Assembly (NCBI RefSeq): GCF_040939785.1
Contig: NZ_CP162553.1
Span: 5,723,001-5,787,000 of the forward strand
Source of the DNA: Bradyrhizobium lupini
GTDB taxonomy: Bacteria > Pseudomonadota > Alphaproteobacteria > Rhizobiales > Xanthobacteraceae
DNA: 64,000 bases
Direction of reading: 5' to 3'
Shown: one piece after another, positions 1 to 9,024 of the stretch
How the letters are laid out: each line of letters begins with the position of its first letter
How positions within the stretch are numbered: position 1 is the stretch's first letter
The notes under the pieces: generated by a model
What the model was told of the DNA's origin: nothing
The model's database searches: none
What the model saw: only the letters and a program-made list of their open reading frames with translations
Position numbers and translations under genes: made by a program

Positions 1-13
1 AAAGGAAATTCAA

Positions 14-1576
14 ATGGCCCCCGTGAACAAGTCCGATAAGGACCGCGTCATCATTTTCGACACCACCCTGCGCGACGGCGAGCAGTGCCCCGGCGCCACC
101 ATGACCTTCGAGGAGAAGCTCGAGGTCGCCGAGATGCTGGACGATATGGGCGTCGACGTCATCGAGGCCGGCTTCCCCATTACCTCGGAAGGCGACTTCC
201 AGGCGGTCAGCGAGATCGCCCGCCGCTCCAAGAACGCCGTCATCGCCGGTCTGTCGCGTGCCCATCCGGCCGACATCGACCGCTGCGCAGAAGCGGTGAA
301 ATTCGCCAAGCGTGGCCGCGTCCACACCGTGATCGCGACGTCGCCGCTGCATATGCGGGTGAAGCTGAACAAGACCCCGGAGCAGGTGCTCGAGACCTCG
401 GTGGCCATGGTCGCGCGCGCCCGCAACCAGATCGACGACGTCGAATGGTCGGCCGAAGACGGCACCCGCAGCGAGATGGACTATCTGTGCCGCATCGTCG
501 AAGCCGTCATCAAGGCTGGCGCCACCACGGTGAACATTCCTGATACCGTCGGTTACACCACGCCCGACGAATACACCCACTTCATGAAGACGCTGATCGA
601 GCGCGTGCCGAACTCGGACAAGGCGGTGTTCTCCGTGCACTGCCATAACGACCTCGGCATGGCGGTGGCGAACTCGCTGGCAGGCGTCATTGGCGGCGCG
701 CGCCAGGTCGAGTGCACCATCAACGGCATCGGCGAGCGTGCCGGCAACGCCGCGCTGGAAGAGATCGTGATGGCGATCAACGTGCGCAACGACAAATTCC
801 CTTTCTGGAATAAGATCGACACGACGCAGCTGACCCGCGCCTCGAAGGTGGTGTCGGCGGCGACCTCGTTCCCGGTGCAGTACAACAAGGCCATCGTCGG
901 CCGCAACGCGTTCGCGCATGAGAGCGGCATCCATCAGGATGGCGTGCTGAAGGACGCTTCCACTTACGAGATCATGCGGCCCGAGATGGTCGGCCTCAAG
1001 CAGTCCTCGCTGGTGCTGGGCAAGCATTCCGGCCGCCACGCCTTCGTGCACAAGCTGGAGGAGATGGGCTACAAGCTCGGTCCGAACCAGCTGGAAGATG
1101 CGTTCACGCGGATGAAGGCGCTGGCCGACCGCAAGAAGGACATCTACGACGAGGACATCGAGGCGCTGGTCGACGAGGAGATGGCGGCTTCGCACGACCG
1201 CATCAAGCTGACCTCGCTGACCGTGATCGCCGGTACCCATGGCCCGCAGCGCGCGACGATGAAGCTCGATGTCGACGGCCAGATCAAGATCGAGGAGGCC
1301 GAAGGCAACGGGCCGGTCGATGCCGTGTTCAACTGCATCAAGCGCCTGGTGCCGCACGAAGCCAAGCTCGAGCTGTACCAGGTCCACGCCGTGACCCAAG
1401 GCACCGACGCGCAGGCCGAAGTCTCGGTGCGGCTGTCGCACGAGGGACGCGCGATGACCGCGCGCGCGGCGGATCCGGATACGCTGGTGGCCTCAGCAAA
1501 GGCCTATCTCGGCGCGCTCAACAAGATCGTCATGAAACGCCAGCGCGACACCGTAACGACCGCGGCGGCGAGCTGA
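14..1576 (+). CDS. leuA: 2-isopropylmalate synthase
   Basis: This enzyme condenses acetyl-CoA with 2-oxoisovalerate, the first committed step of leucine synthesis in the cytoplasm. The 520-residue length is normal for the bacterial long form. The N-terminal TIM-barrel carries DTTLRDGEQCPG near residue 16, the metal-binding HCHNDLGM near residue 208 and NGIGERAGNAALEE near residue 241. The last ~130 residues match the LeuA allosteric dimer domain, which in the family mediates leucine feedback. The start is supported by AAAGGAA at bases 1-7, six bases before the ATG. The gene lies alone; the next gene is a transporter protein with its own ribosome site. A GC-rich hairpin follows the stop. Identification is secure. 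Confidence 0.97.
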   Translation: MAPVNKSDKDRVIIFDTTLRDGEQCPGATMTFEEKLEVAEMLDDMGVDVIEAGFPITSEGDFQAVSEIARRSKNAVIAGLSRAHPADIDRCAEAVKFAKRGRVHTVIATSPLHMRVKLNKTPEQVLETSVAMVARARNQIDDVEWSAEDGTRSEMDYLCRIVEAVIKAGATTVNIPDTVGYTTPDEYTHFMKTLIERVPNSDKAVFSVHCHNDLGMAVANSLAGVIGGARQVECTINGIGERAGNAALEEIVMAINVRNDKFPFWNKIDTTQLTRASKVVSAATSFPVQYNKAIVGRNAFAHESGIHQDGVLKDASTYEIMRPEMVGLKQSSLVLGKHSGRHAFVHKLEEMGYKLGPNQLEDAFTRMKALADRKKDIYDEDIEALVDEEMAASHDRIKLTSLTVIAGTHGPQRATMKLDVDGQIKIEEAEGNGPVDAVFNCIKRLVPHEAKLELYQVHAVTQGTDAQAEVSVRLSHEGRAMTARAADPDTLVASAKAYLGALNKIVMKRQRDTVTTAAAS

Positions 1577-1586
1577 GGTTGCTACT

Positions 1587-1616
1587 ACCGCCTCTTCCGG
1601 AAGCGGGAGAGGCGGT
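1587..1616 (+). terminator. Hairpin after leuA, possible terminator
   Basis: ACCGCCTC (1587-1594) pairs with GAGGCGGT (1609-1616) eleven bases after the leuA stop. There is no clear T tract, so intrinsic termination is only possible. Confidence 0.4.
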
Positions 1617-1746
1617 GCTTGCGGCGTTCACCATGAATGGCTGCCCTGCTAACGACCAATAGCAGCTGGTGATGTCGACCTGTATTGATGCTGACGGCAT
1701 AGGCCACCCGCGCGCCCGGTGGCCCAAATAACAACAGGGAGAGATT

Positions 1747-2751
1747 ATGCGCACCTTCGCGATCGCTGCGTCCATCGCGGTCCTGGCACTTGGCTTGACC
1801 GGGCCGGCATCGGCCCAGTCGCCCATCATCATCAAGTTCAGCCACGTGGTGGCCACCGACACGCCGAAGGGCAAGGCGTCGGAGAAATTCAAGGAGCTCG
1901 CCGAGAAGTACACCGGCGGCAAGGTCAAGGTCGAGATCTACCCGAACTCGACGCTTTACAAGGACAAGGAAGAACTCGAGGCGCTCCAGCTCGGCAGCGT
2001 GCAGATGCTGGCGCCGTCCAATTCCAAGTTCGGCCCGCTCGGCATCCGCGAGTTCGAGGTATTCGATCTCCCCTACATCCTGCCTGATCTGAAGACGCTG
2101 CGGAAGGTGACGGAAGGTCCGCTCGGTGCCAGGCTGCTCAAGCTGCTCGAACCGAAGGGCATCACCGGCCTCGCCTATTGGGACAACGGCTTCAAGCAGA
2201 TGAGCGCCAACAAGAAGCTGGTGACGCCGGCCGACTATCAGGGCGTCAAGTTCCGCATCCAGTCCTCGCGCGTGCTCCAGGCCCAGTTCAAGGCGCTCGG
2301 CTCGCTGCCGCAGGTGATGGCGTTCGGCGAAGTCTACCAGGCGCTGCAGACCGGCGTCGTCGACGGGCAGGAGAACACCTGGTCGAACATCTATACCCAG
2401 AAGATGCACGAGGTGCAGAAGTACATCACCGAGAGCAACCACGGCTACATCGGCTACGTCGTGATCGTGAACAAGAAGTTCTGGGACGATTTGCCGGCCG
2501 ACATCCGCGACCAGCTGACGAAGGCGATGAAGGAAGCGACCGACTTCAACAATACGCAGTCGCAGAAGGAGAACGAGGACGCGCTCGCCGAGATCAGGAA
2601 GAGCGGCAAGAGCGAGATCATCAAGCTCACGCCGGAGCAGGACGAGGCGATGCGCAAGGCCATGGAGCCGGTCTACAAGGACGCCGCAGGCCGCGTCGGC
2701 CAGCCGCTGATCGACGAATTCCAGAAGGAAGCGAAGAGCACGACGAACTGA
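1747..2751 (+). CDS. TRAP transporter substrate-binding protein, DctP family
   Basis: This is a periplasmic solute-binding protein of the tripartite ATP-independent (TRAP) family, which delivers organic acids to a DctQM membrane pair. The first 24 residues form a signal peptide ending in an ASA-Q cleavage site. The mature part has the DctP layout: an IIKFSHV start near residue 28, the GFKQMSANKK and GVKFRIQSS segments mid-protein, and the GVVDGQENTW substrate-site motif near residue 203. GGGAGAG precedes the ATG by five bases. No dctQ or dctM gene is adjacent, so its membrane partners must be elsewhere. A strong terminator follows. Substrate is not predictable from sequence alone. Confidence 0.93.
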   Translation: MRTFAIAASIAVLALGLTGPASAQSPIIIKFSHVVATDTPKGKASEKFKELAEKYTGGKVKVEIYPNSTLYKDKEELEALQLGSVQMLAPSNSKFGPLGIREFEVFDLPYILPDLKTLRKVTEGPLGARLLKLLEPKGITGLAYWDNGFKQMSANKKLVTPADYQGVKFRIQSSRVLQAQFKALGSLPQVMAFGEVYQALQTGVVDGQENTWSNIYTQKMHEVQKYITESNHGYIGYVVIVNKKFWDDLPADIRDQLTKAMKEATDFNNTQSQKENEDALAEIRKSGKSEIIKLTPEQDEAMRKAMEPVYKDAAGRVGQPLIDEFQKEAKSTTN

Positions 2752-2770
2752 TTTGAACGGATGATGAATG

Positions 2771-2804
2771 GGGGCTTCCGTGCCGGGCGCGGAAGCCCCT
2801 TTTT
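2771..2804 (+). terminator. Rho-independent terminator after the TRAP gene
   Basis: A perfect ten-base stem, GGGGCTTCCG with CGGAAGCCCC, has a nine-base loop and is followed by TTTTT. It lies 20 bases after the dctP-type stop. Confidence 0.9.
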
Positions 2805-2947
2805 GTTGCGAATGATTTCCGATTGCGACTGAACTAAAATTCAGGAGCGTTACATCTTGGAAAGGACGCGCTCCCTGTCCAAGTTGTAAGTTGCGCGCAA
2901 CCCGCGCTGCGCTCATCCTCACGACATCCTTCCAGAGGAGAGTTCGC

Positions 2948-3571
2948 ATGAGGAAATTCACCATCGCCGCCATCGCCGTGCTCAGCATCGCCGGCTCGGG
3001 CGCGGTCTATGCCCAGTATCATCGCCCGTGGCTGCACGAGCACATGCGCCACATCCGCATGAACCCGGAAGACCGCGCCGCCATGGCCGACGCGCGGATC
3101 GCTGCCGTCCATGCCGGGCTGAAGCTCAACGCCGACCAGGAAAAGCTGTGGCCGCCGGTCGAGGCCGCCGTGCGCGACTTCGCCAAGCTGCGCATCGACC
3201 GCGCCAATGCGCGGATGAATGCCGGCGCCGGCGATGCCGGCAAGGACGCTAACAAGGACGCCGTCAGGCCGGAGGATCCGGTCGCCCGCCTGCGTCAGCG
3301 CGCCGAGGACATGGGGGCAACGTCGGCGGCCCTGAAGAAGATCGCCGATGCCGCCGATCCGCTCTACAAGACCCTCGACGAGGGCCAGAAGCGGCGCCTC
3401 GCCGTGCTGACCCGCCACCGCGGCCCGTTCGGTGGCGGCGAAGACGGCCAGCGCCGCCACTTCATGGAACGTGGCATGGACCGCATGATGGAGCGCGGCA
3501 TGGACCACTTCCACCGTGACCGTTTCGACCGCGACGATGGCCCGGACCGGGACCGCGAGAGCCGGCTCTGA
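2948..3571 (+). CDS. Periplasmic Spy/CpxP-like LTXXQ-motif protein
   Basis: A 207-residue exported protein. The signal peptide is MRKFTIAAIAVLSIAGSGAV ending YA-Q. The mature part contains LKLNADQEKLWPPVEAAVR near residue 57, the helical signature of the LTXXQ family, and a second helical segment around AALKKIADAADPLYKTLDEG. The C-terminal 50 residues are rich in His, Arg and Asp with repeated MERGMD units. Known relatives such as Spy are periplasmic chaperones, while others bind metals; which applies here is not visible. The ATG at 2948 is preferred to upstream in-frame starts because GAGGAGAG precedes it and the signal peptide begins there. A strong terminator follows. Confidence 0.82.
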   Translation: MRKFTIAAIAVLSIAGSGAVYAQYHRPWLHEHMRHIRMNPEDRAAMADARIAAVHAGLKLNADQEKLWPPVEAAVRDFAKLRIDRANARMNAGAGDAGKDANKDAVRPEDPVARLRQRAEDMGATSAALKKIADAADPLYKTLDEGQKRRLAVLTRHRGPFGGGEDGQRRHFMERGMDRMMERGMDHFHRDRFDRDDGPDRDRESRL

Positions 3572-3605
3572 GCCTGCAAGCGTTGCCCCGATCAACCCTG
3601 GCGAA

Positions 3606-3628
3606 GCCGCTGGAATCCAGCGGCTTTT
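3606..3628 (+). terminator. Rho-independent terminator after the LTXXQ gene
   Basis: GCCGCTGG and CCAGCGGC form a perfect eight-base stem with an AAT loop, followed by TTTT and a second T run a few bases on. Confidence 0.88.
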
Positions 3629-3760
3629 CGCTTTTTTGGGGGATGTGGGCAAACCCTTGGCAAAGCCTTGGCATACCCTTGGAAAACTTACGAGCCATCG
3701 CTTGCCAGACCCGGATCGCTTTGCTAAACGACCGGCCTCGCAAGGCTTTAACCGCCTTTC

Positions 3761-3836
<76 letters not shown>

Positions 3837-3881
3837 TATAATTCAAACACTTAGCGGGCTGAGCAAACGGCAAAACCAGCG

Positions 3882-3902
3882 CCGTTTACACCACCGTTTA
3901 CA
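3882..3902. repeat. Short direct repeat between tRNA-Lys and integrase
   Basis: CCGTTTACA occurs at 3882-3890 and again at 3894-3902, period 12, overlapping the integrase stop codon. Such repeats near a tRNA-integrase junction can be recombinase arm sites; that role is inference. Confidence 0.5.
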
Positions 3903-4920
3903 GTTTTGTTCTCGCTTCGAGCTTCACCACCGCAGCTTCAGCGAGCTGAATGTCGCGACCGAGGTAGTGCGCATCGAGAATGGCCTCGACGTCTTTCAAC
4001 GAATGACCTGTGACGGCTGCGATCTGTGGCACGCTGGCGCCTGCGATTGCGAGGCGCACCACTGCCGTGCCGCGCAGGTCGTGAAAGGTCAGTTCACCGA
4101 TACTGGCGCGCTCACATGCCCTTCCCCAGGACGTGCGAAAGCCGTCCGACGTCCATGGCCGACCGAGCGTGTTGGTCAGGATCAGGGGGCCTCGGCGCTC
4201 GGTGATATCGAGAAGGGTTCGCAAAGGCGCGCCGGCTGGCATCGCGACGCGCCGCCCGCCTTTAGACTGGCGCAGGCGAATGTAGGGGTTCTCGTAGGCG
4301 GACCAGGGCAGTCGCAGCAAGTCGCCTTGGCGCTGGCCAATCCACAACGCCAGGACTAAGGCGGGCTGGATCTCGCTAAAGGCGATCGCAAGAACCGCTG
4401 CGATGTCCTGCTCGGTCCAAATCTTGTCTCTGCGGTCTGCTACGTAGAGGCGGCCCCCGCGCTCGCATGGGTTGGTCGCGATGATGCCGCGGTCTTTTGC
4501 GAACGACATGATCCGCGCCAACGTGGTCCAGGCGTAGTCCGCCTTACGTGGTGTCTCGGCGAACAGGTCGCGCCAGGCCTTGAACTCACCACGCACTCGA
4601 CGATCGGCCAGAGCTGCCACCGGCAGGTCGCCGAATTCATCTTCGATCAGCTTAATGTAGGCGAGGTACGCACGACGGGTCGATGCCGCTAGTCCGGTGA
4701 ACTCTGGTGCGGCCTTGTACTGCGCAACGATCGTCATGAAGGTGCCGGCGCGGGGCTGCCGAAGGCTCGCATGCGCATCGTGATACTCTCGAACGAAGTC
4801 TGGCGCACCGGGCTGCGCATGGATGGCGGGGCCCCCACGCCATGCGTAGCAATGTACTTTCGTCTCGCCATTTGCGAGCCGTCTCTTGACCTTATGAATT
4901 CCTTTCAGAACGACGCGCAC
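3898..4920 (-). CDS. Tyrosine recombinase / phage-type integrase
   Basis: A 340-residue site-specific recombinase. The core-binding domain spans roughly residues 60-150 and the catalytic domain residues 165-335. All expected catalytic residues are visible: Arg197 in IGQRQGD, Lys220 in RQSKGG, His280 and Arg283 in FHDLRG, His306 in VTGHS and the nucleophile Tyr319 in DAHYLGR. It is therefore probably active. It points toward the adjacent tRNA-Lys gene, the standard arrangement for tRNA-integrating islands, and probably catalyses island integration and excision. No excisionase-like gene is evident beside it. Confidence 0.92.
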   Translation of the reverse strand: MRVVLKGIHKVKRRLANGETKVHCYAWRGGPAIHAQPGAPDFVREYHDAHASLRQPRAGTFMTIVAQYKAAPEFTGLAASTRRAYLAYIKLIEDEFGDLPVAALADRRVRGEFKAWRDLFAETPRKADYAWTTLARIMSFAKDRGIIATNPCERGGRLYVADRRDKIWTEQDIAAVLAIAFSEIQPALVLALWIGQRQGDLLRLPWSAYENPYIRLRQSKGGRRVAMPAGAPLRTLLDITERRGPLILTNTLGRPWTSDGFRTSWGRACERASIGELTFHDLRGTAVVRLAIAGASVPQIAAVTGHSLKDVEAILDAHYLGRDIQLAEAAVVKLEARTKL

Positions 4921-5417
4921 GGTTCATCCTCCATTCGTCCAAGGCCGCACCCTCTGTCTCGCAGTTTTTGGCGTCGCCTACGCCGCTCAGGGTCTGTCGC
5001 TCGGCACGGATATGCTGGGCCCATTTCCTCTGCGAGGAACTGGAGCCTTACTTTGGCTACGACAACACCACTAGGGCGACCGATAGGAAGGTTTTCTTCT
5101 TCACCCTAGTCGACATCAACTGTGCGAGGTCGCTGAACGAACGCAAGGTCGATCTGAAGCCGATAGCGTGCAAGCTGCAGCGGGGGCTAGCCGACTGCAT
5201 CGGCCGCCAGGATCGTCGTCAGCCGTCGATTTGGCCGCTCTATCGCCAAATCTCCCTCCTGGCTCGGTCGGACCCAGTCTACGCATTTAGCTCCAGGTGC
5301 CAAGGGATTCGGTGATGAGGGGGAGCTGTTCGGTATGTGGGCTTCTGGTCCCTTAACGAGGCATGCATTGATTGCCCGCTTATGGCCCGTTAGCGAAGTA
5401 CCGGCACATCTCGACTA
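4921..5417. other. About 500 bases without a convincing gene
   Basis: Open frames here have no ribosome site or recognisable family. The stretch 5350-5380 contains GGTCCCTTAACGAGGCATG, a weak copy of the stem-loop repeat that begins at 5418. Otherwise I see nothing. Confidence 0.4.
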
Positions 5418-5480
5418 GGTCCGCTTAATGAGGCATGGCGGACCAGATTTGCTTAGGTTGAGTTCTTCGCACTTTGACCC
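5418..5480 (+). repeat. Stem-loop repeat element, copy 1
   Basis: GGTCCGC (5418-5424) and GCGGACC (5438-5444) form a perfect seven-base stem with a 13-base loop. A conserved tail containing GGTTGAGTTCTTCGCA ends in TTTGACCC at 5480. Copies at 10762 and 12419 keep the stem and tail spacing while the loop changes. This copy lies about 150 bases before the cyclase gene. Confidence 0.75.
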
Positions 5481-5626
5481 CTAACAGACATCGCGCCCAG
5501 CGGCGTTCACTTTTCGCCTGGGCCACTGTGTTACATTGGGCAAGACGTCCGGCGCTTCGGTCGACAGATGTGCCTTCGCAAGCCTCTCCAATGTGCTATT
5601 CTCATCGTATAAGCCATAGGTATACC

Positions 5627-8600
5627 ATGGCAGGTATTGCAGAGTGGCTAGCATCGATCGGTTTGGGCGAGTACGCCGAGCGATTCCGCGAAAACGCCAT
5701 CGACCTCTCGGTCGTTCGCGATCTCACGGAGCAGGATTTAAAGGATTTGGGCGTCCTGCTTGGGCATCGCCGCAAGATGCTGCGCGCGATCGTAGAACTT
5801 CAGAGAGAGGTCCTGCGAACGCCTCAAGCGGGCGCTAAGCCGGCCTCGACGGATCACGCCGGCCGGCGTCAGCTTACAATCATGTTTTGCGATTTGGTCG
5901 GCTCGTCGGCACTTTCGGCCCGCCTTGATCTGGAGGACCTGCGGGCCGTAATGGGCACCTATCACCGCTGCATCGCAGAGGTTGTTGCCAGGAATGAAGG
6001 GGTTATCGCGCGGTACATGGGAGATGGCGTGCTCGCCTATTTCGGTTATCCCCAGGCCCACGAGGATGATGCCGAACAAGCGACACGCGCCGGGCTGGCG
6101 CTGGTCGATGCCGTAGCTAGCCTCCGGACAGAACCCGCCACCGAGCTGCAGGTTCGCGTTGGCATCGCTACCGGTATGGTGGTCGTGGGCGATTTGACCG
6201 GCGAAGGTTCAGCTCAAGAGCAGACGGTCATTGGCGAGACGCCAAACTTGGCTGCGCGCCTGCAGACCTTCGCCAATCCCGGTACCGTGCTGATTTCCGA
6301 AAGTACGCACCGGCTCACTGATGGGCATTTCGAGTTCCGCAATCTCGGCCCTGTCGCGCTTAAAGGATGGGCCGAGCCAATGCCAGCCTGGCAGGTACTG
6401 GGAACAACCGAAGTGGAAAGCCGCTTCGAGGCACAGCACAAATCTCGATTGGCGCCGCCAATCGGGCGTGACGAGGAAATCGAGATGCTCTTGCGTCGCT
6501 GGCAGCACGCCAGGCGTAGCGAAGGTTGCGCGGTGATGCTCACCGGAGAGCCCGGTATCGGCAAGTCGCACATTGCGCTGGCGCTTGAGGAGCGGCTCCA
6601 AGGCGAACCGCATATAACGGTGCGCCAGTTCTGCTCGGCGCACCACACCAACAGTGCGCTGTATCCTTTCACCCGCCAGCTCGAACGCGCTGCCCGGTTC
6701 GAGCGGGGCGACCCGCCCGCAGAGAAGTTCGCTAAGCTCGAGGCTCTGCTCGTGCGGGCTGATGCCGACCGCGTGTTGCTACCTCTGGCCAACCTTCTGT
6801 CCCTTCCACCGAGTAACCGCTACCGTATGCCAGAGCTGAGCCCGCAGAAGCGCAAGGAGCTAACGTTAGCGGCGTTTTTGTCCCAGCTAACTGGCTTGGC
6901 CGCAAGACAGCCGGTGTTCGTCATTGTAGAGGATGTCCATTGGGCAGATCCGACGTCGCTGGAGCTGCTCACGATGACCTTGGAACACCTACCCCGGCTT
7001 CGGGGGCTGCTGCTCATCACGGCGAGGCCAGAGTTCACTCCGCCGTGGCCAGGTCATGCGCATGTGACGACGATCTCGCTCACGCGGCTGAACCGACGCA
7101 ACGGGGCGGCGTTAATCGAGCGCGTCACCGCTGGCAAGACGCTCCCGGAAGAGGTAATGGACCAGATCCTCGCCCGCACCGATGGCGTGCCCCTATTCGT
7201 GGAGGAACTGACCAAGACGGTGCTCGAAACCGGGCTATTAAATGAACAGGACGATCACTACGTCCTCAACCGTCCTCTCCCCCGATGGCGATTCCAACGA
7301 GTTTGCACGCATCGCTGATGGCAAGGCTCGATCGATTGGCTCCAGTGAGGGAGGTGGCTCAGATCGGCGCTGTGGTGGGTCGCGAGTTCTCCTACGAACT
7401 GCTGAGCACCGTAGCCGGGTTGTCAAAAGAGAGACTTGAGGAGGCGCTTGCTCAGTTGGTTCGCTCGGAGTTGATATTCTGCCGGGGCGAGATACCGCAG
7501 GCAATCTATACCTTCAAGCACGCGCTTGTGCGTGACGCTGCCTACTCGGGACTCCTGAAGAGCCGACGCGCAGCGCTGCATGCTGCGATCGCGGGTGCCT
7601 TCGAGCAACGGTTCCCGGACCTTGTGGAGACTCAACCCGAAACTCTTGCGCATCATCTGACAGAGGCCGGCCTGTTTCAAAAGGCGGAGGCATATTGGCT
7701 GCAGGCAGGCAAGAAGGCCGCCATGCGCTCGGCCAACCTTGAAGCCATCGCACACTTGCAGCGGGGTATCGAGGCCTCGGGCCATCTGCCAGAAGGCGCC
7801 GGAAAGGATAAGCTGGAACTTGCCTTCCACTTCGCCCTTGGGCCCTGCCTGATCGCTACGCAAGGGCCAGCCTCGAACAAGGCGATGGCAACCTTTGCCC
7901 GCGCGCGCGAGCTGTGCGAGCGCCTGGGAGACCCTCCCGAGCAACTCCAGGTGATGTTCTGGTTGACCACTGCGAGCGTAATGCGCGGTGAGTTGCCGGT
8001 CGCCGAGGAAACGATCGCGGCCCTGCTCCAGCTCGCCGAAGCGCGCGACGATCTACCGGCGTTGCTCAACGCGATGCGCGGGCAGGCAATGATCCGCCTC
8101 TTCATGGGACAGCTTACCGGTGCCCATGAAGCGATTGGACGCGCCTATGAAGCGTTCGAGGCGAGCAGCGAGGACGACAGGCTGGCGGCGCGTTCGGCCG
8201 GCCAGGATGCCGGCGTGGCGGACCTGGCGCTGATGTCGTGGGCGCTCTGGCTGCTCGGCCAGCCCGATACGGCAATTGTGCGAATGGACGCTGCCATTCG
8301 GCGCGCAGACGCTATAAGTCATCCGCATTCCCAGGCGTATGCCTGTTACTACGCATGCATTCTTCACGCGCTTCGCGGCGAGTTCCTGGTCGCGCAAGGT
8401 CATGCCGAACGTTGCATCGCCCTTTCCGAGGAACATGGATTCCGGCAATGGCGCCTGGCGCGCGCCCTTCGGGGCATATGCGTGGCTTCGCTCGATCCTT
8501 CACCCAGCGCACTGGGGGAGATCGGTGCCGTCTTGGACGGATATCGCAGCGCCGGTTATCAGCTGGCCATCACCGCGCTCGACGTGTTGTTGTGTCCGCC

Positions 8601-8976
8601 ATTGTTAAATAGTCACGACTACGAGGCCGCGCTGGAGTTGATCGAGCACGGCCTAGCTACAGCTAACCGTAACAGCGAACGAATCCTAGAAGCCGAACTG
8701 TATCGTCTAAAGGCACGGGTGCTGGTCGCCCGCGGTGGACCGGCCGTGGAAGCCGAGGCGCAGGCGCTGCTCGACCGGGCATTGAGCACGGGAAGAAGTC
8801 AACACGCCAGGACGCTTGAGCTCCGCGCCGCAACGGACCAAGCTGCTCTGTGGATCCATCAGGGCAGACGCGAGGAAGCGCTTAATTTTCTCGCGCCGAT
8901 TTATGCCAGCTTCACCGAAGGGTTCGAGACGCATGATCTAAAGGTGGCAAAGGTCCTTCTCGATGGGCTACGGTGA
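5627..8976 (+). pseudogene. SAM-adenylate cyclase-AAA ATPase-TPR regulator, one frameshift
   Basis: This is one multidomain signalling gene split into two frames. From ATG 5627: a SAM domain at residues 1-60, a class III cyclase domain at about 83-245 with metal-binding Asp89 (FCDLVGS) and Asp133 (GDGVLAYFG) and the NLAARL segment, then an AAA-type ATPase with Walker A GEPGIGKS at 307-314 and Walker B-like VFVIVEDVHWAD near 440. The first frame ends at 7318. The second, from about 7285, continues the ATPase module (SLHASLMARLDRL) and a long TPR-like helical region to 8976. The break lies at a run of five C (7279-7283), where a sixth C would restore the frame. It is a real single-base loss or a sequencing error. 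With the frame restored the cyclase would look catalytically competent. Confidence 0.8.
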
Positions 8977-9024
8977 TCAAGCCGGGACAACGCTTGCGCA
9001 GATTTAAATCGCAACGCGATCTGC

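Noticed and set aside
1585..2988. 467-codon minus-strand frame opposite the TRAP binding protein
   Set aside because: It is a Leu/Arg/His-rich shadow of a gene with signal peptide and motifs, and it runs across a terminator.
4968..5315. 115-codon frame after the integrase, possible excisionase
   Set aside because: It lacks a ribosome site and helix-turn-helix pattern, and does not resemble an excisionase.
5474..5626. Upstream extension of the cyclase gene by 51 codons
   Set aside because: The extension is not protein-like and covers the repeat tail; the SAM domain begins exactly at ATG 5627.
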